A DNA stretch of 64,000 nt from positions 124,001 through 188,000 of the forward strand of contig NZ_JAGGPA010000025.1 in the NCBI RefSeq assembly GCF_018614035.1, read 5' to 3'. Each line of letters starts with the position of its first letter. Position 1 is the stretch's first letter. The stretch comes from Streptomyces sp. ISL-96. Lineage in GTDB: Bacteria > Actinomycetota > Actinomycetes > Streptomycetales > Streptomycetaceae. Below the pieces are notes generated by a model. The model made no database searches and was not told the DNA's origin. It worked only from the letters and a program-made list of their open reading frames with translations. The position numbers and the translations under genes are program-made. This document shows positions 1-7,161 of this stretch, one piece after another.

Positions 1-691
1 TGCCGACCGGGTCGGTCGTCGGCGTGATGATCGCGCCGAAGACGAAGACGCCCATGATCACGCCGCGCCACCACCGGAGCATGCGGCGGCCGCTCAGCAC
101 GCCCGTGAGGTTGAGCATCACCAGCACCAGCGGCAGCTCGAACGCGAGGCCGAAGACAATCACCATCCGGAGGGTGAAATCGAGCACGTCCCCCAGGGAC
201 AGGATGTTCGCGGATCCGGCCGGCGTGAGGCTGATGAGAACCTTCACGCTGATGGGAAGGATGAGGTAGGCGAGGTACGCACCGGCAGAGAACAGCGGCA
301 CCGCCGCGCCGACGAACGCGTACGTGTACTTCTTCTCGTTCTTGTGCAGTCCCGGCGCCACGAAGGCCCAGAGCTGGTACAGCCACACCGGGCTCGCGAG
401 GACGAGACCGGCGGTGAGGCTCAGCTGGATCGTCACGCTGAAGGGTGCCATCAGCGTGTTGAAGGAGACGATCGCGCAGTTGCCGCCGTCGCTCGTTTCG
501 CCCTTCCCGCACTTGGGCACCGACTGCGTCAGGAACGACATGAGCTCCTCGCTGTACACGAGGGCCACAATCGTGACCACCATGATCGCGAGCAGACCCT
601 TGGCGAGCCGGTTGCGCAGCTCACGCAGGTGCTCCACGAGAGGCATGCGCCCCTCGGGGTCCTTCTCCAGTTTGGGGGCAGACTTGAGCAA
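1..691 (-). CDS. tatC: Sec-independent protein translocase TatC (partial, C-terminus off the left edge)
   Basis: Multispanning receptor of the twin-arginine translocase, which binds Tat signal peptides and moves folded proteins across the membrane with TatA. The start I chose is a TTG at 691 preceded by a GAGGACG ribosome site; it gives an N-terminus MLKSAPKLEKDPEGRMPLVE followed by HLRELRNRL, the typical TatC N-terminal cytosolic motif. About 230 codons are visible and several hydrophobic spans follow; the remainder lies before base 1. It is 70 bp downstream of tatA on the same strand, so the two probably form one transcript. An ATG 13 bases upstream of the TTG is in another frame and was not used. 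Confidence 0.93.
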   Translation of the reverse strand, partial: MLKSAPKLEKDPEGRMPLVEHLRELRNRLAKGLLAIMVVTIVALVYSEELMSFLTQSVPKCGKGETSDGGNCAIVSFNTLMAPFSVTIQLSLTAGLVLASPVWLYQLWAFVAPGLHKNEKKYTYAFVGAAVPLFSAGAYLAYLILPISVKVLISLTPAGSANILSLGDVLDFTLRMVIVFGLAFELPLVLVMLNLTGVLSGRRMLRWWRGVIMGVFVFGAIITPTTDPVG

Positions 692-761
692 CCCACGTCC
701 TCATCTCGTGCGGCAGGCGATCATCGTTCTCCGCGGAACGGTGCCTGCGGCGGCCCAGGTG

Positions 762-1061
762 TCAGCGCTTGGTCGTGTCGGTGGGCTCGGCCACCGGGCG
801 TGAGCTGGTCACGTCACCGGGCGCGGCCTTGATCGTACGAGGGGCGGGCGTGGTGTGGTCCTGGGCGTTGCCCGTCGCGTGCGGCGGCGGGTCGGCAGGG
901 GTGCTCTGGTCGTCGTCCTTCTTCATCGCCTTGGCCTCGCTCTTGAGGATGCGGGCCGACTTGCCCAGCGAACGGGCCATGTCCGGAAGCTTCTTGGCGC
1001 CGAACAGCAGGATGATGACGACGAGGATGAGGATGATCTCGGTGGGGCCGAGCCTACCCAT
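762..1061 (-). CDS. tatA: Tat translocase pore subunit TatA/E
   Basis: Encodes 99 residues. The short N-terminus MGRLGPTEIILILVVIILLF is a single membrane span, followed by the FGAKKLPDMARSLGKS amphipathic helix that defines the TatA/TatB family, then an acidic to neutral, Pro/Thr-rich tail that is usual in Streptomyces. The longer reading frame starts at 1079, but the ATG at 1061 has a GAAGG ribosome site eight bases upstream and gives the canonical start. TatA oligomers form the protein-conducting pore with TatC, encoded just downstream. No TatB-like second gene is visible here. Confidence 0.95.
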   Translation of the reverse strand: MGRLGPTEIILILVVIILLFGAKKLPDMARSLGKSARILKSEAKAMKKDDDQSTPADPPPHATGNAQDHTTPAPRTIKAAPGDVTSSRPVAEPTDTTKR

Positions 1062-1269
1062 AGCTTTTACCTTCTTCACCGAGGCGACAGGGAGTCTGAT
1101 GCCCGACCGGCCGGACGTTTGTCCGGTCGCCGCGCTGGCTGCGATCGTAACCCGTAGGAGTAAACGAGGGGCAATGCCTGTGCGTACTCCGGATTGCGGC
1201 CCGCGCCTCGCTCCAAGAGCCGCTCAACCAGCCTACGCCCCCGCAGTCGCCCTGCGGCAGCCGCGCTTC

Positions 1270-1467
1270 CTACCGCCAGGCTTCGCCACTGCGGGCCAGG
1301 CCCTCGGCCGCGCGTTCGAGGTTCTCCGCGGCCGTGTTGATCTCCTGCGAGGTGGCGGCGACTTGGCGCCCGAGGCGCTGGACCTCCGTGAACACCCGGA
1401 TCGCCAGCACGCCCAGCACGGCGAGACCACAGAAACCAAGAGCGATTGCGAGCATCGGCCAGAACAT
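1270..1467 (-). CDS. Small single-span membrane protein with coiled-coil tail
   Basis: A 65-residue protein: residues 1-25 form a hydrophobic span (FWPMLAIALGFCGLAVLGVL), and the rest (VFTEVQRLGRQVAATSQEIN onward) looks like an amphipathic or coiled-coil helix rich in Ala, Glu and Gln. The family function is unknown to me. It lies between a zinc-ribbon protein and tatA on the same strand, inside the pafB-pafC-tat run. The ribosome site is weak. The topology resembles a TatB-like protein (one span plus helix) but it lacks the FGxKKLP hinge, so I do not call it TatB. Confidence 0.7.
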   Translation of the reverse strand: MFWPMLAIALGFCGLAVLGVLAIRVFTEVQRLGRQVAATSQEINTAAENLERAAEGLARSGEAWR

Positions 1468-1485
1468 GCGCCAGAGCCTAGACGG

Positions 1486-1740
1486 TCAGACAGTGGAGTG
1501 GAGTCGCAGCGTCCGCACGCCGCCCCCGGTGAGCAGTTCGACGATCCGCTCGCCCGCCGGTTTGCGCACCGCCGCCTCGCACTCGGGGCAGGTGAAGGAG
1601 TAGAAGGTCGTACGGCGGCTGGCGCCTATCGCGAGGCGCAGCGAGCCCGCCGACAGTTCGAAGCGGGCGCCGCAGTCCGGGCAGCCCGCCTTGAAGAGGA
1701 CCGGGCCCACCTGGGTGGGAACCCTTGGCAGTAGCGACAT
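1486..1740 (-). CDS. Small zinc-ribbon protein
   Basis: About 84 residues with two CxxC knuckles, CPDC near residue 20 and CPEC near residue 51, the layout of a zinc ribbon. No catalytic motif is seen. The ATG at 1740 has AAGGAG ten bases upstream; a GTG at 1746 and a TTG at 1749 in the same frame are alternatives with poor spacing. It lies 17 bp after the pafC stop and 18 bp before the membrane-protein gene, so it is very likely cotranscribed with pafB-pafC. Function unknown; the zinc site is inferred from the cysteines only. Confidence 0.75.
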   Translation of the reverse strand: MSLLPRVPTQVGPVLFKAGCPDCGARFELSAGSLRLAIGASRRTTFYSFTCPECEAAVRKPAGERIVELLTGGGVRTLRLHSTV

Positions 1741-1757
1741 GTCCACCAATCTCCTTG

Positions 1758-2720
1758 TTACGCCCGGCCGGGGCTCTCGTACGCCGCGAGCGCCTCGCGG
1801 GCCGCTTCCCGCGCGCTGACCGCCAGCTCCGGCGGCGAGACGATGTGCCCGTCCCTGCCGAGTCGCAGAGCGAGCCGCCGCAGCGAGGCCGGTTCCGGCG
1901 TACGCAGGGTGATCCGCAGGCCGCCGTCGGGCAGTTCCTCCGCGCTGTCGTGCGGGTAGTACTCGGCGACCCAGCGCCCGCCGGGGCCCACCTCGACCAC
2001 GACCTCGGGGTCGTCGGCGGACGGCTGGACGAGCCCTTCCGACAGGTCACGGAGCTCGATCTCCGGCGGCGAGGACGGCTCGTCGAGCAGCCTGATCTCG
2101 GCGACCCGGTCGAGCCGGAACGTACGCCGCGCCTCGGAGAGCCTGCACCAGGCCTCCATGTACGTGTGGCCGACGGCGAAGAGCCGGATCGGGTCCACTT
2201 CCCGCTCGGTGAGCTCGTCGCGCGCCGGGGAGTAGTAGCGCAGCCACAGCCGGCGCCGCTCAGCGATCGCCCGGTCGACGTCGGCGAAGACGCCGCCCTC
2301 GGCTTCGAAGGTCACCGAGAGTCTGGAGCTGGCGCCCGCCGCCTCGCCCGCCGCGGCCTCCAGCTTCGCCGTGGCCCGCAGCAGCGCCTGCCGGTCGCCC
2401 TCACGCAGGCCGGGGAGTGTGGAGACGGCGCGTGCGGCGACGAGCAGCGCGGTGGCCTCGTCGGCGGCGAGCCGCAGCGGCTCCGCGACATCGTCCGGGT
2501 TGTGCCACCAGATCCGGTCGCCGTCGGTGTCGATGTCGAGCAGGTCGCCGCCGCGGAAGCTCGTTCCGCACATGGGCAGGACGTCGAGGTCGGAGATCAG
2601 CTCGTCCTCGGTGATCCCGAAGGCGCGGGCGACATCGCTGACGTGCGCGCCGGGGCGCTCGCGCAGGTACGTCACCAGGGAGAGCATCCGCCGGGTCTGG
2701 TCGATCGCGTTCGTGGCCAT
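1758..2720 (-). CDS. pafC: WYL-domain transcriptional regulator PafC
   Basis: A 320-residue protein with an N-terminal winged helix (about 1-60, with VSDVARAFGITEDELISDLD as the HTH) and a central WYL domain (about 145-215, with LWLRYYSPARDELTEREVDP and TYMEAWCRLSEARRTFRLDR), plus a C-terminal WCX-type extension. In mycobacteria PafB and PafC act together as a DNA-damage response activator separate from LexA. Here pafC begins 23 bp after pafB and the pair precedes tatA, the usual actinobacterial order. ATG at 2720 follows GAGGACA. The WYL domain is thought to sense a nucleic-acid ligand; that is family knowledge. Confidence 0.93.
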   Translation of the reverse strand: MATNAIDQTRRMLSLVTYLRERPGAHVSDVARAFGITEDELISDLDVLPMCGTSFRGGDLLDIDTDGDRIWWHNPDDVAEPLRLAADEATALLVAARAVSTLPGLREGDRQALLRATAKLEAAAGEAAGASSRLSVTFEAEGGVFADVDRAIAERRRLWLRYYSPARDELTEREVDPIRLFAVGHTYMEAWCRLSEARRTFRLDRVAEIRLLDEPSSPPEIELRDLSEGLVQPSADDPEVVVEVGPGGRWVAEYYPHDSAEELPDGGLRITLRTPEPASLRRLALRLGRDGHIVSPPELAVSAREAAREALAAYESPGRA

Positions 2721-2743
2721 GGTGGCTGTGTCCTCGGTCCTTC

Positions 2744-3700
2744 TCAGTCCTTGGCCACGGCGCGCAGCCGGTCCACGACGTCCGCCCGCAGATCAGCGGG
2801 CTCCAGTACGACGACTTCGGGGCCGAGCTCGACGAGCCAGGCGTCGAGCCCGTGCCCGTACGGAATCGCCAGCTCGTCCCAGCCGTCACCCAGGTCCCGT
2901 ACGGCGGTGGCCCTGGCCCGCAGCGGATAGCCGGAGCCCTGGCGCAGCTTGATCAGCGCGCTGCGGGTCGCGGTTTCGCCGGCCCAGCTCTCGACGGTCT
3001 CGCGTACGGTCACGACGTCCGGCACCTGGGCGGTGAAGGACCCGGCGCGGGAACGCACCTTGCCGGTGATCCGGGAGAGCCGGAAGACGCGCTCGGCGCC
3101 GCGCTCGCGGTCCCAGCCCGCGAGGTACCAGTGGCCGCGCCAGCACTCCAGCGTCCATGGCTCGACGTGCCGGGTCTCGGGGCGGGCGGCGTTGGCCTTG
3201 CGGTAGTCGAAGACGACGGGGCGCCGGTCGCGGCAGGCGAGCATCAGCGGCTCGAAGGCCGTCTCGTGCACCGGGATCCGGGGTTCGAGGGCGCTGTGGT
3301 GTCCTTCGAACGGGTCCTCCGCCTCGGGCATGCCCGCCGCGCGCAGCTTCTGCAGCGCGCCGCTGGCGGCGCCGGCGAGGCGGGCCTGCTGCCAGACCTT
3401 GGCGGCGAGGCCGAGGGCGGCGGCCTCCTCGGCGTCGAGGGTGATGGCGGGGAGGCGGTTGCTGTCGCGGCGGGCCAGATAGCCGGCGTCGCCGTCGAGG
3501 TTCTCGACGGTTTCGATGACCAGGCCGAGTTCGCGCAGATCGTCCTTGTCGCGCTCGAACATCCGGTTGAAGGAATCGTCGGTGCCCGCTTCGAGGTAGG
3601 CCTCGATGGACCCCCTCAGTTCCCGCTTGCTGAGCGGGCGCCGGGTCCCTAGCAGGCACAACGCCAGATTCATCAACCGTTCGGCCTTGGCAATCGCCAT
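2744..3700 (-). CDS. pafB: WYL-domain transcriptional regulator PafB
   Basis: A 318-residue paralogue of the downstream protein: N-terminal HTH (AIAKAERLMNLALCLLGTRR, then PLSKRELRGSIEAYL), WYL core with RRPVVFDYRKANAARPETRH and HWYLAGWDRERGAERVFRLS, and a C-terminal WCX-like region. The ATG at 3700 is preferred over the GTG at 3706 because the GAGAGAGG ribosome site would touch the latter. The name comes from proteasome accessory factor B; the role established in mycobacteria is transcription activation of DNA-repair genes with PafC, not Pup chemistry. The upstream FKBP gene is separated by a strong terminator, so pafB probably has its own promoter. Confidence 0.93.
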   Translation of the reverse strand: MAIAKAERLMNLALCLLGTRRPLSKRELRGSIEAYLEAGTDDSFNRMFERDKDDLRELGLVIETVENLDGDAGYLARRDSNRLPAITLDAEEAAALGLAAKVWQQARLAGAASGALQKLRAAGMPEAEDPFEGHHSALEPRIPVHETAFEPLMLACRDRRPVVFDYRKANAARPETRHVEPWTLECWRGHWYLAGWDRERGAERVFRLSRITGKVRSRAGSFTAQVPDVVTVRETVESWAGETATRSALIKLRQGSGYPLRARATAVRDLGDGWDELAIPYGHGLDAWLVELGPEVVVLEPADLRADVVDRLRAVAKD

Positions 3701-3763
3701 CGGCACCCTCTCTCTTGCTCTACGACCGTCGACCGTACCGCCCCGGGGTGTCGCGGCAAAAGC

Positions 3764-3795
3764 CGAGGGCCCATGCCGGACGGCATGGGCCCTCG
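3764..3795. terminator. Perfect 15-bp hairpin after the FKBP gene
   Basis: CGAGGGCCCATGCCG and its exact reverse complement flank a two-base loop. It lies between the stop of the FKBP gene (3844, minus) and the start of pafB (3700), so it should end the FKBP transcript. There is no clear T-tract, as is common in Streptomyces. Confidence 0.8.
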
Positions 3796-3843
3796 TACCG
3801 CACTCACTTGATCAGAGGGTGCCTTGATCAGAGCGCGCCTTGA

Positions 3844-4215
3844 TCAGACCGCGACGAGGTCGCAGACGAAGATCAGCGTCTCGTTCGGGGCAATCACCGG
3901 GGGACGGCCCGAAGCGCCGTACGCGAGGTGCGCCGGGATGACCAGCTCACGGCGTCCGCCGACCTTCATGCCCTGCAGACCCTGGTCCCAGCCGGAGATG
4001 ACCTGGCCGGCGCCGAGCTGGAACTGGATCGGCGTGCCACGGTTCCAGCTCGCGTCGAACTCTTCACCCGTGGAGAAGGAAACGCCGACGTAGTGGACCT
4101 TGGCCACGTCACCGGCCTTGGCAACAGCGCCGTCGCCCTCCCAGATGTCCTTGATCTGCAGGTCCTTCGGCGGCTCGCCACCCGGGAAGTCGATCTCGGG
4201 CTTTTCGATGCTCAC
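3844..4215 (-). CDS. Cytoplasmic FKBP-type peptidyl-prolyl isomerase
   Basis: A 123-residue single FKBP domain. Family hallmarks seen are KVHYVGVSFSTGEEFDASW, FQLGAGQVISGWDQGLQGMK, GGRRELVIPAHLAYG and a final TLIFVCDLVAV strand. There is no signal peptide, so it should act in the cytosol on prolyl bonds of folding proteins. The GTG start at 4215 follows AGAGGAG. It is 58 bp downstream of a secreted two-domain FKBP lipoprotein on the same strand, so the pair may be cotranscribed. Its nearness to the Pup-proteasome genes is conserved in Streptomyces as I recall, but no functional link is shown. Confidence 0.95.
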   Translation of the reverse strand: MSIEKPEIDFPGGEPPKDLQIKDIWEGDGAVAKAGDVAKVHYVGVSFSTGEEFDASWNRGTPIQFQLGAGQVISGWDQGLQGMKVGGRRELVIPAHLAYGASGRPPVIAPNETLIFVCDLVAV

Positions 4216-4273
4216 GGAAAATGCTCCTCTTTACTGCGAACTGGGCAACCTGGACAGTCTCACAGATCGCCGG

Positions 4274-5245
4274 TCAGACGGCGCCGAGGATGTCGACAAC
4301 GAAGACCAGCGTGTTCTTGGCGAGTGGACTGCTCGGGTCCGCGCCGTAACCGAGTGAGGGCGGGATCACCAGCAGCACCCGGTCACCGACGCGCTGGCCG
4401 ACCAGGCCCTTGTCCCAGCCCTGCACCACGGATCCGGTGCCGATCTGGAAGCCGGTGGCGCCACCGTGGTCCCAGGAGGAGTCGAACTTCTTGCCGTCTT
4501 CCCATTTGACTCCGGTGTACTGGCCGATCAGGCCCTGACCGGCCTCGATCTTCGCGCCGGAGCCCTTGATCAGCACCTGCTGCTTCATCTCGGTGGGGGC
4601 CTTGTCGCCCTTGGGAATGGTGACGGTGGCGGCCTTCTGAGGCTCGGCCTTCACCGTGGGCATGCCCGCCTCGGGCGCTGCCTGCGTTCCCTTGACCTCG
4701 CCCTTGGAGTCGACCTTCGCCGCTGCGACCAGGTCGACGACCCAGACCAGGGTGTCCTTCGCGGTGATACCCGACTGGGGATTCAGCCCCTGCCCGATCA
4801 AATCGCTTGCGGGGCCCTGGACCAGCACACGGCTGCCGGCCTTGAGGCCGGAGAGGGAGTCGAGGACTTTCGGGGGCACTTGCTGGCTCGGCTGACCGAG
4901 ACGCTCCACGGGCTGGCGGTGCGGCTGTTTGTCACCGCCCTGCGCAGCCCAGCTGCCGCCAAGATCGGCCGGGTCGTCCCACTTTCGCACGGAGTAGTCC
5001 ACACGGATGAAGTCACCTTTCTTGGCCTCCGATCCGCTGCCTTCGGAAACCGTCTTGACGACGGTCTTGTCATCGGGCTTGGCGTCCTTGGACACGGAGA
5101 CTTCGGGCTTTTCCCCGAATTTCCCCTTGACCTCGGCCACACCTGCTGCCGACTCGTTTGACGAGTCCGAACCACACGCGCCGGCGAACAGCAGGGCGGG
5201 CACGGCCAGCAGGGAGGCGATACGTCGCTTGGTGTTGTAGTTCAT
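4274..5245 (-). CDS. Membrane-anchored FKBP lipoprotein with two FKBP domains
   Basis: A 323-residue lipoprotein: residues 1-24 form a signal peptide ending in the lipobox-like LFAGAC, followed by a Ser/Gly/Ala linker. A degenerate first FKBP-like domain spans about 50-180 (RVDYSVRKWDDPADLGGSWA, then LSGLKAGSRVLVQGPASDLI), and a complete second domain ends the protein (IGQYTGVKWEDGKKFDSSWD, GTGSVVQGWDKGLVGQRVGD). The first domain lacks several aromatic pocket residues, so it may be structural. ATG at 5245 was chosen because it begins the signal peptide; upstream in-frame ATG codons would put extra residues before it. Likely an extracytoplasmic folding factor for exported proteins. Confidence 0.88.
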   Translation of the reverse strand: MNYNTKRRIASLLAVPALLFAGACGSDSSNESAAGVAEVKGKFGEKPEVSVSKDAKPDDKTVVKTVSEGSGSEAKKGDFIRVDYSVRKWDDPADLGGSWAAQGGDKQPHRQPVERLGQPSQQVPPKVLDSLSGLKAGSRVLVQGPASDLIGQGLNPQSGITAKDTLVWVVDLVAAAKVDSKGEVKGTQAAPEAGMPTVKAEPQKAATVTIPKGDKAPTEMKQQVLIKGSGAKIEAGQGLIGQYTGVKWEDGKKFDSSWDHGGATGFQIGTGSVVQGWDKGLVGQRVGDRVLLVIPPSLGYGADPSSPLAKNTLVFVVDILGAV

Positions 5246-5332
5246 CAGTCCAACTGAGGTCGGGGCCATGGGCAGTGGCCGCCACTCTACGGTGTGCTGT
5301 CGGCTCAACCGTCGACCAATCGCGTCACAGAA

Positions 5333-5371
5333 TGGCCCGGTCCTCGCCCTGGCGGGGTGAGGACCGGGCCA
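5333..5371. terminator. Hairpin between lipoprotein and FKBP lipoprotein genes
   Basis: TGGCCCGGTCCTC pairs exactly with GAGGACCGGGCCA, and further G:C pairs extend into the loop. It lies downstream of the minus-strand lipoprotein gene ending at 5438 and upstream of the gene starting at 5245. Confidence 0.75.
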
Positions 5372-5437
5372 CAGTTCACCGGGCGCCCGCAGCCGACCCC
5401 ATGGGGCTGGTACGAGCGGGAATTGCGGACCGTACCG

Positions 5438-6100
5438 TCAGGAAGAGGCCTTCAGCGAGCGGAGCTTGGCCTTGAACGCCGCTTTGCTCAGGCGGCTACC
5501 TGTCCTGTCGTCCCCACTTCCGGAGGCGTAGGTCGCGTCGACCAGACTCGTGCCCGACTCCAGGTACACGAAGTGCGGCGTGACGGCAGGGGTGGGCTCC
5601 GAGTCCACCACCCCCTTACTTCCGGCGAAGACGAGAAGCTCGTGGCCCTTGGCGAAGGTGCTCTTTGCCGGAGCCTCCTCGGTCACGTACTTCACACCGT
5701 CCGCGACGCCGCCCATGGAGCGCACGACGATTTCCGACCCAACCTTCAGACCACCCTTGTGCACCGCGCCCACACGGACAACGATCGGGGTGTAGACGGC
5801 CTCGAACGTGGACCCGTCGTCGAGCTTGTCCGTCACATGCACGTTGGGCCGTCGCGAAATGACGGTCCCTTCGAAGACGTTCTCGTTCAGCGGGAACGCC
5901 ACCGCGGCAGCCGGGTTACTGTCCACCTTGTAGGAGTGTCCTTCGACGACCCGAGCCCCGGAGGGCTTCCCGGAATCGATCTCCGGGACAGCCGCCCCAC
6001 TCGGCTTCCCAGCTCCGGAGCACGCGGAAATACTCAGGGCCACGACCGTGAGAACCGTCGCCGTACCCGAGTGGGCTCGCAAGCGCCTCATACCGTTCAT
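5438..6100 (-). CDS. Lipoprotein of unknown function, coupled to the matrixin-like protease
   Basis: Encodes 220 residues. The N-terminus has Arg residues, a hydrophobic core and a lipobox SISAC near residue 27, so lipid anchoring outside the membrane is expected. The mature part looks all-beta (NVFEGTVISRR, TPIVVRVGAVHKGGLKVGSE, HELLVFAGSKGVVD) with no catalytic motif that I recognise. The ATG at 6100 has GGGGGAGG seven bases upstream, and that ribosome site starts right after the stop of the protease gene, so the two are very likely translated from one message. It might bind, retain or inhibit the protease; that is inference from position. It sits inside an otherwise conserved locus and looks accessory. 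Confidence 0.75.
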   Translation of the reverse strand: MNGMRRLRAHSGTATVLTVVALSISACSGAGKPSGAAVPEIDSGKPSGARVVEGHSYKVDSNPAAAVAFPLNENVFEGTVISRRPNVHVTDKLDDGSTFEAVYTPIVVRVGAVHKGGLKVGSEIVVRSMGGVADGVKYVTEEAPAKSTFAKGHELLVFAGSKGVVDSEPTPAVTPHFVYLESGTSLVDATYASGSGDDRTGSRLSKAAFKAKLRSLKASS

Positions 6101-6116
6101 TGTTCGCCTCCCCCGC

Positions 6117-6767
6117 TCAGTAAAGGGCCTTGACGCCAGCAATGTCGTCGCTGTTAAGTTTGCGCCGGGTTCCGGTGTTGATGGTGGTCATGACCGAGCC
6201 CTTCTCGGCCCTGGTCAGGTCCGTACCATCGTTGCAGTGGTCCAGCCGCGGGTGTGCGAGGCCGGTGAAGTGCCCTACCTCGTGCACGACGACGGTCTGG
6301 ACATCGGCTCTTTTGGCGCTGATGTTCTGACTACCATTCACCCATGTGAACTTATTGGAGAGGATGAGCGTCCCGCCCGTGTGTCGGCCGGCGTGAACGT
6401 TCGTCAGGGCCACGCCGGGCGAAGCGCCCATCAGCTCGCTGTAGCTGTGGGAAGCCCGGAAGGCATAGACCTGCCATCCACTGGTGTACGTGGGGGCGGC
6501 ATAGCGGAGGTTGGAGCCACTACGGTTCCACTGCGCCAGGCCGCCCTTGAGACCGCTCCTGAGCGAGCTCTTGAAGTTAGATTTCGCAGCCAGGGACTTG
6601 GTCCCGGAAGTCTTCCACTTCGTCATTCCGGTTCTGCAGTACGCCGACGCAGGCGATGCCGTGACTCCCACGAGAACTGTGGCAAGTACGCTCCCAGCCA
6701 TGCCGAGAGCGAGCGTTTTCCGCCCCCTTCCCCCGGCAGGCAGCACGGATATTCGACTGATTCGCAT
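6117..6767 (-). CDS. Secreted matrixin-like zinc metalloprotease
   Basis: A 216-residue precursor. The first 42 residues form a signal peptide (two Arg near the start, hydrophobic core LGMAGSVLATVLVGVTASPA, cleavage after ASA). The mature protein carries HEVGHFTGLAH, the HExxHxxGxxH zinc site of metzincins, with the catalytic Glu present; a following SVMTTI stretch could be the Met-turn. A C-terminal SDDIAGVKALY motif matches the end of matrixin catalytic domains. Two cysteines, YC after the signal cleavage and DHC after the zinc site, may form a disulfide. A strong AAGGGGGAAGC ribosome site precedes the ATG. Its partner gene is the downstream lipoprotein. Confidence 0.85.
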   Translation of the reverse strand: MRISRISVLPAGGRGRKTLALGMAGSVLATVLVGVTASPASAYCRTGMTKWKTSGTKSLAAKSNFKSSLRSGLKGGLAQWNRSGSNLRYAAPTYTSGWQVYAFRASHSYSELMGASPGVALTNVHAGRHTGGTLILSNKFTWVNGSQNISAKRADVQTVVVHEVGHFTGLAHPRLDHCNDGTDLTRAEKGSVMTTINTGTRRKLNSDDIAGVKALY

Positions 6768-7099
6768 TGCTTCCCCCTTACTCGGTCAGGTCGATTGCCG
6801 TTCGTTCGCCGGGTCGAGGGGGAGGACACGCACCCCGCCCGCTCCACGAGTCCGGCGAACTGACGGTGCGGCGACACTAACAACAGCCCCCTCGGGCCCA
6901 TCCCCTCCTATGTGCCCGCACAGGAAAGTGCCGCGCGCCAATCTGCACACTGGTCCGCACGCCGTGCTAGAGGTCCACAGTCCGCTATGCGCTATTAGCC
7001 GCCTTTCAGCTTCAGCACCTCCGCCGATCCCCTCCCGGAAGCTGACATTCCGCGCATCTTTGGCGCACCCACAGCAGGTGACATGTCTCTCACGCAAAA
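6768..7099. other. Intergenic region upstream of the protease
   Basis: About 330 bases between the protease start and the pafA terminator hairpin. It should hold the promoter of the protease-lipoprotein pair on the minus strand, but I see no confident -35/-10 pair. Open frames in it have no recognisable protein features. Nothing else is supported. Confidence 0.5.
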
Positions 7100-7147
7100 G
7101 GCCGCCCGGTGTCCGGGACAGGAAACGTCCCCGGACACCAGGCGGCC
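7100..7147. terminator. Long hairpin after pafA
   Basis: GGCCGCC, one mismatch, then GGTGTCCGGGA pairs with the mirror arm ending GGCGGCC; the loop is about ten bases. It begins 15 bp after the pafA stop on the minus strand and should end the MFS-pafA transcript. Confidence 0.85.
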
Positions 7148-7161
7148 AATCGCCCCGCCGA

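Noticed and set aside
4274..5308. Longer start for the FKBP lipoprotein
   Set aside because: It would put about 20 polar residues ahead of the signal peptide; the ATG at 5245 starts directly before the basic n-region.
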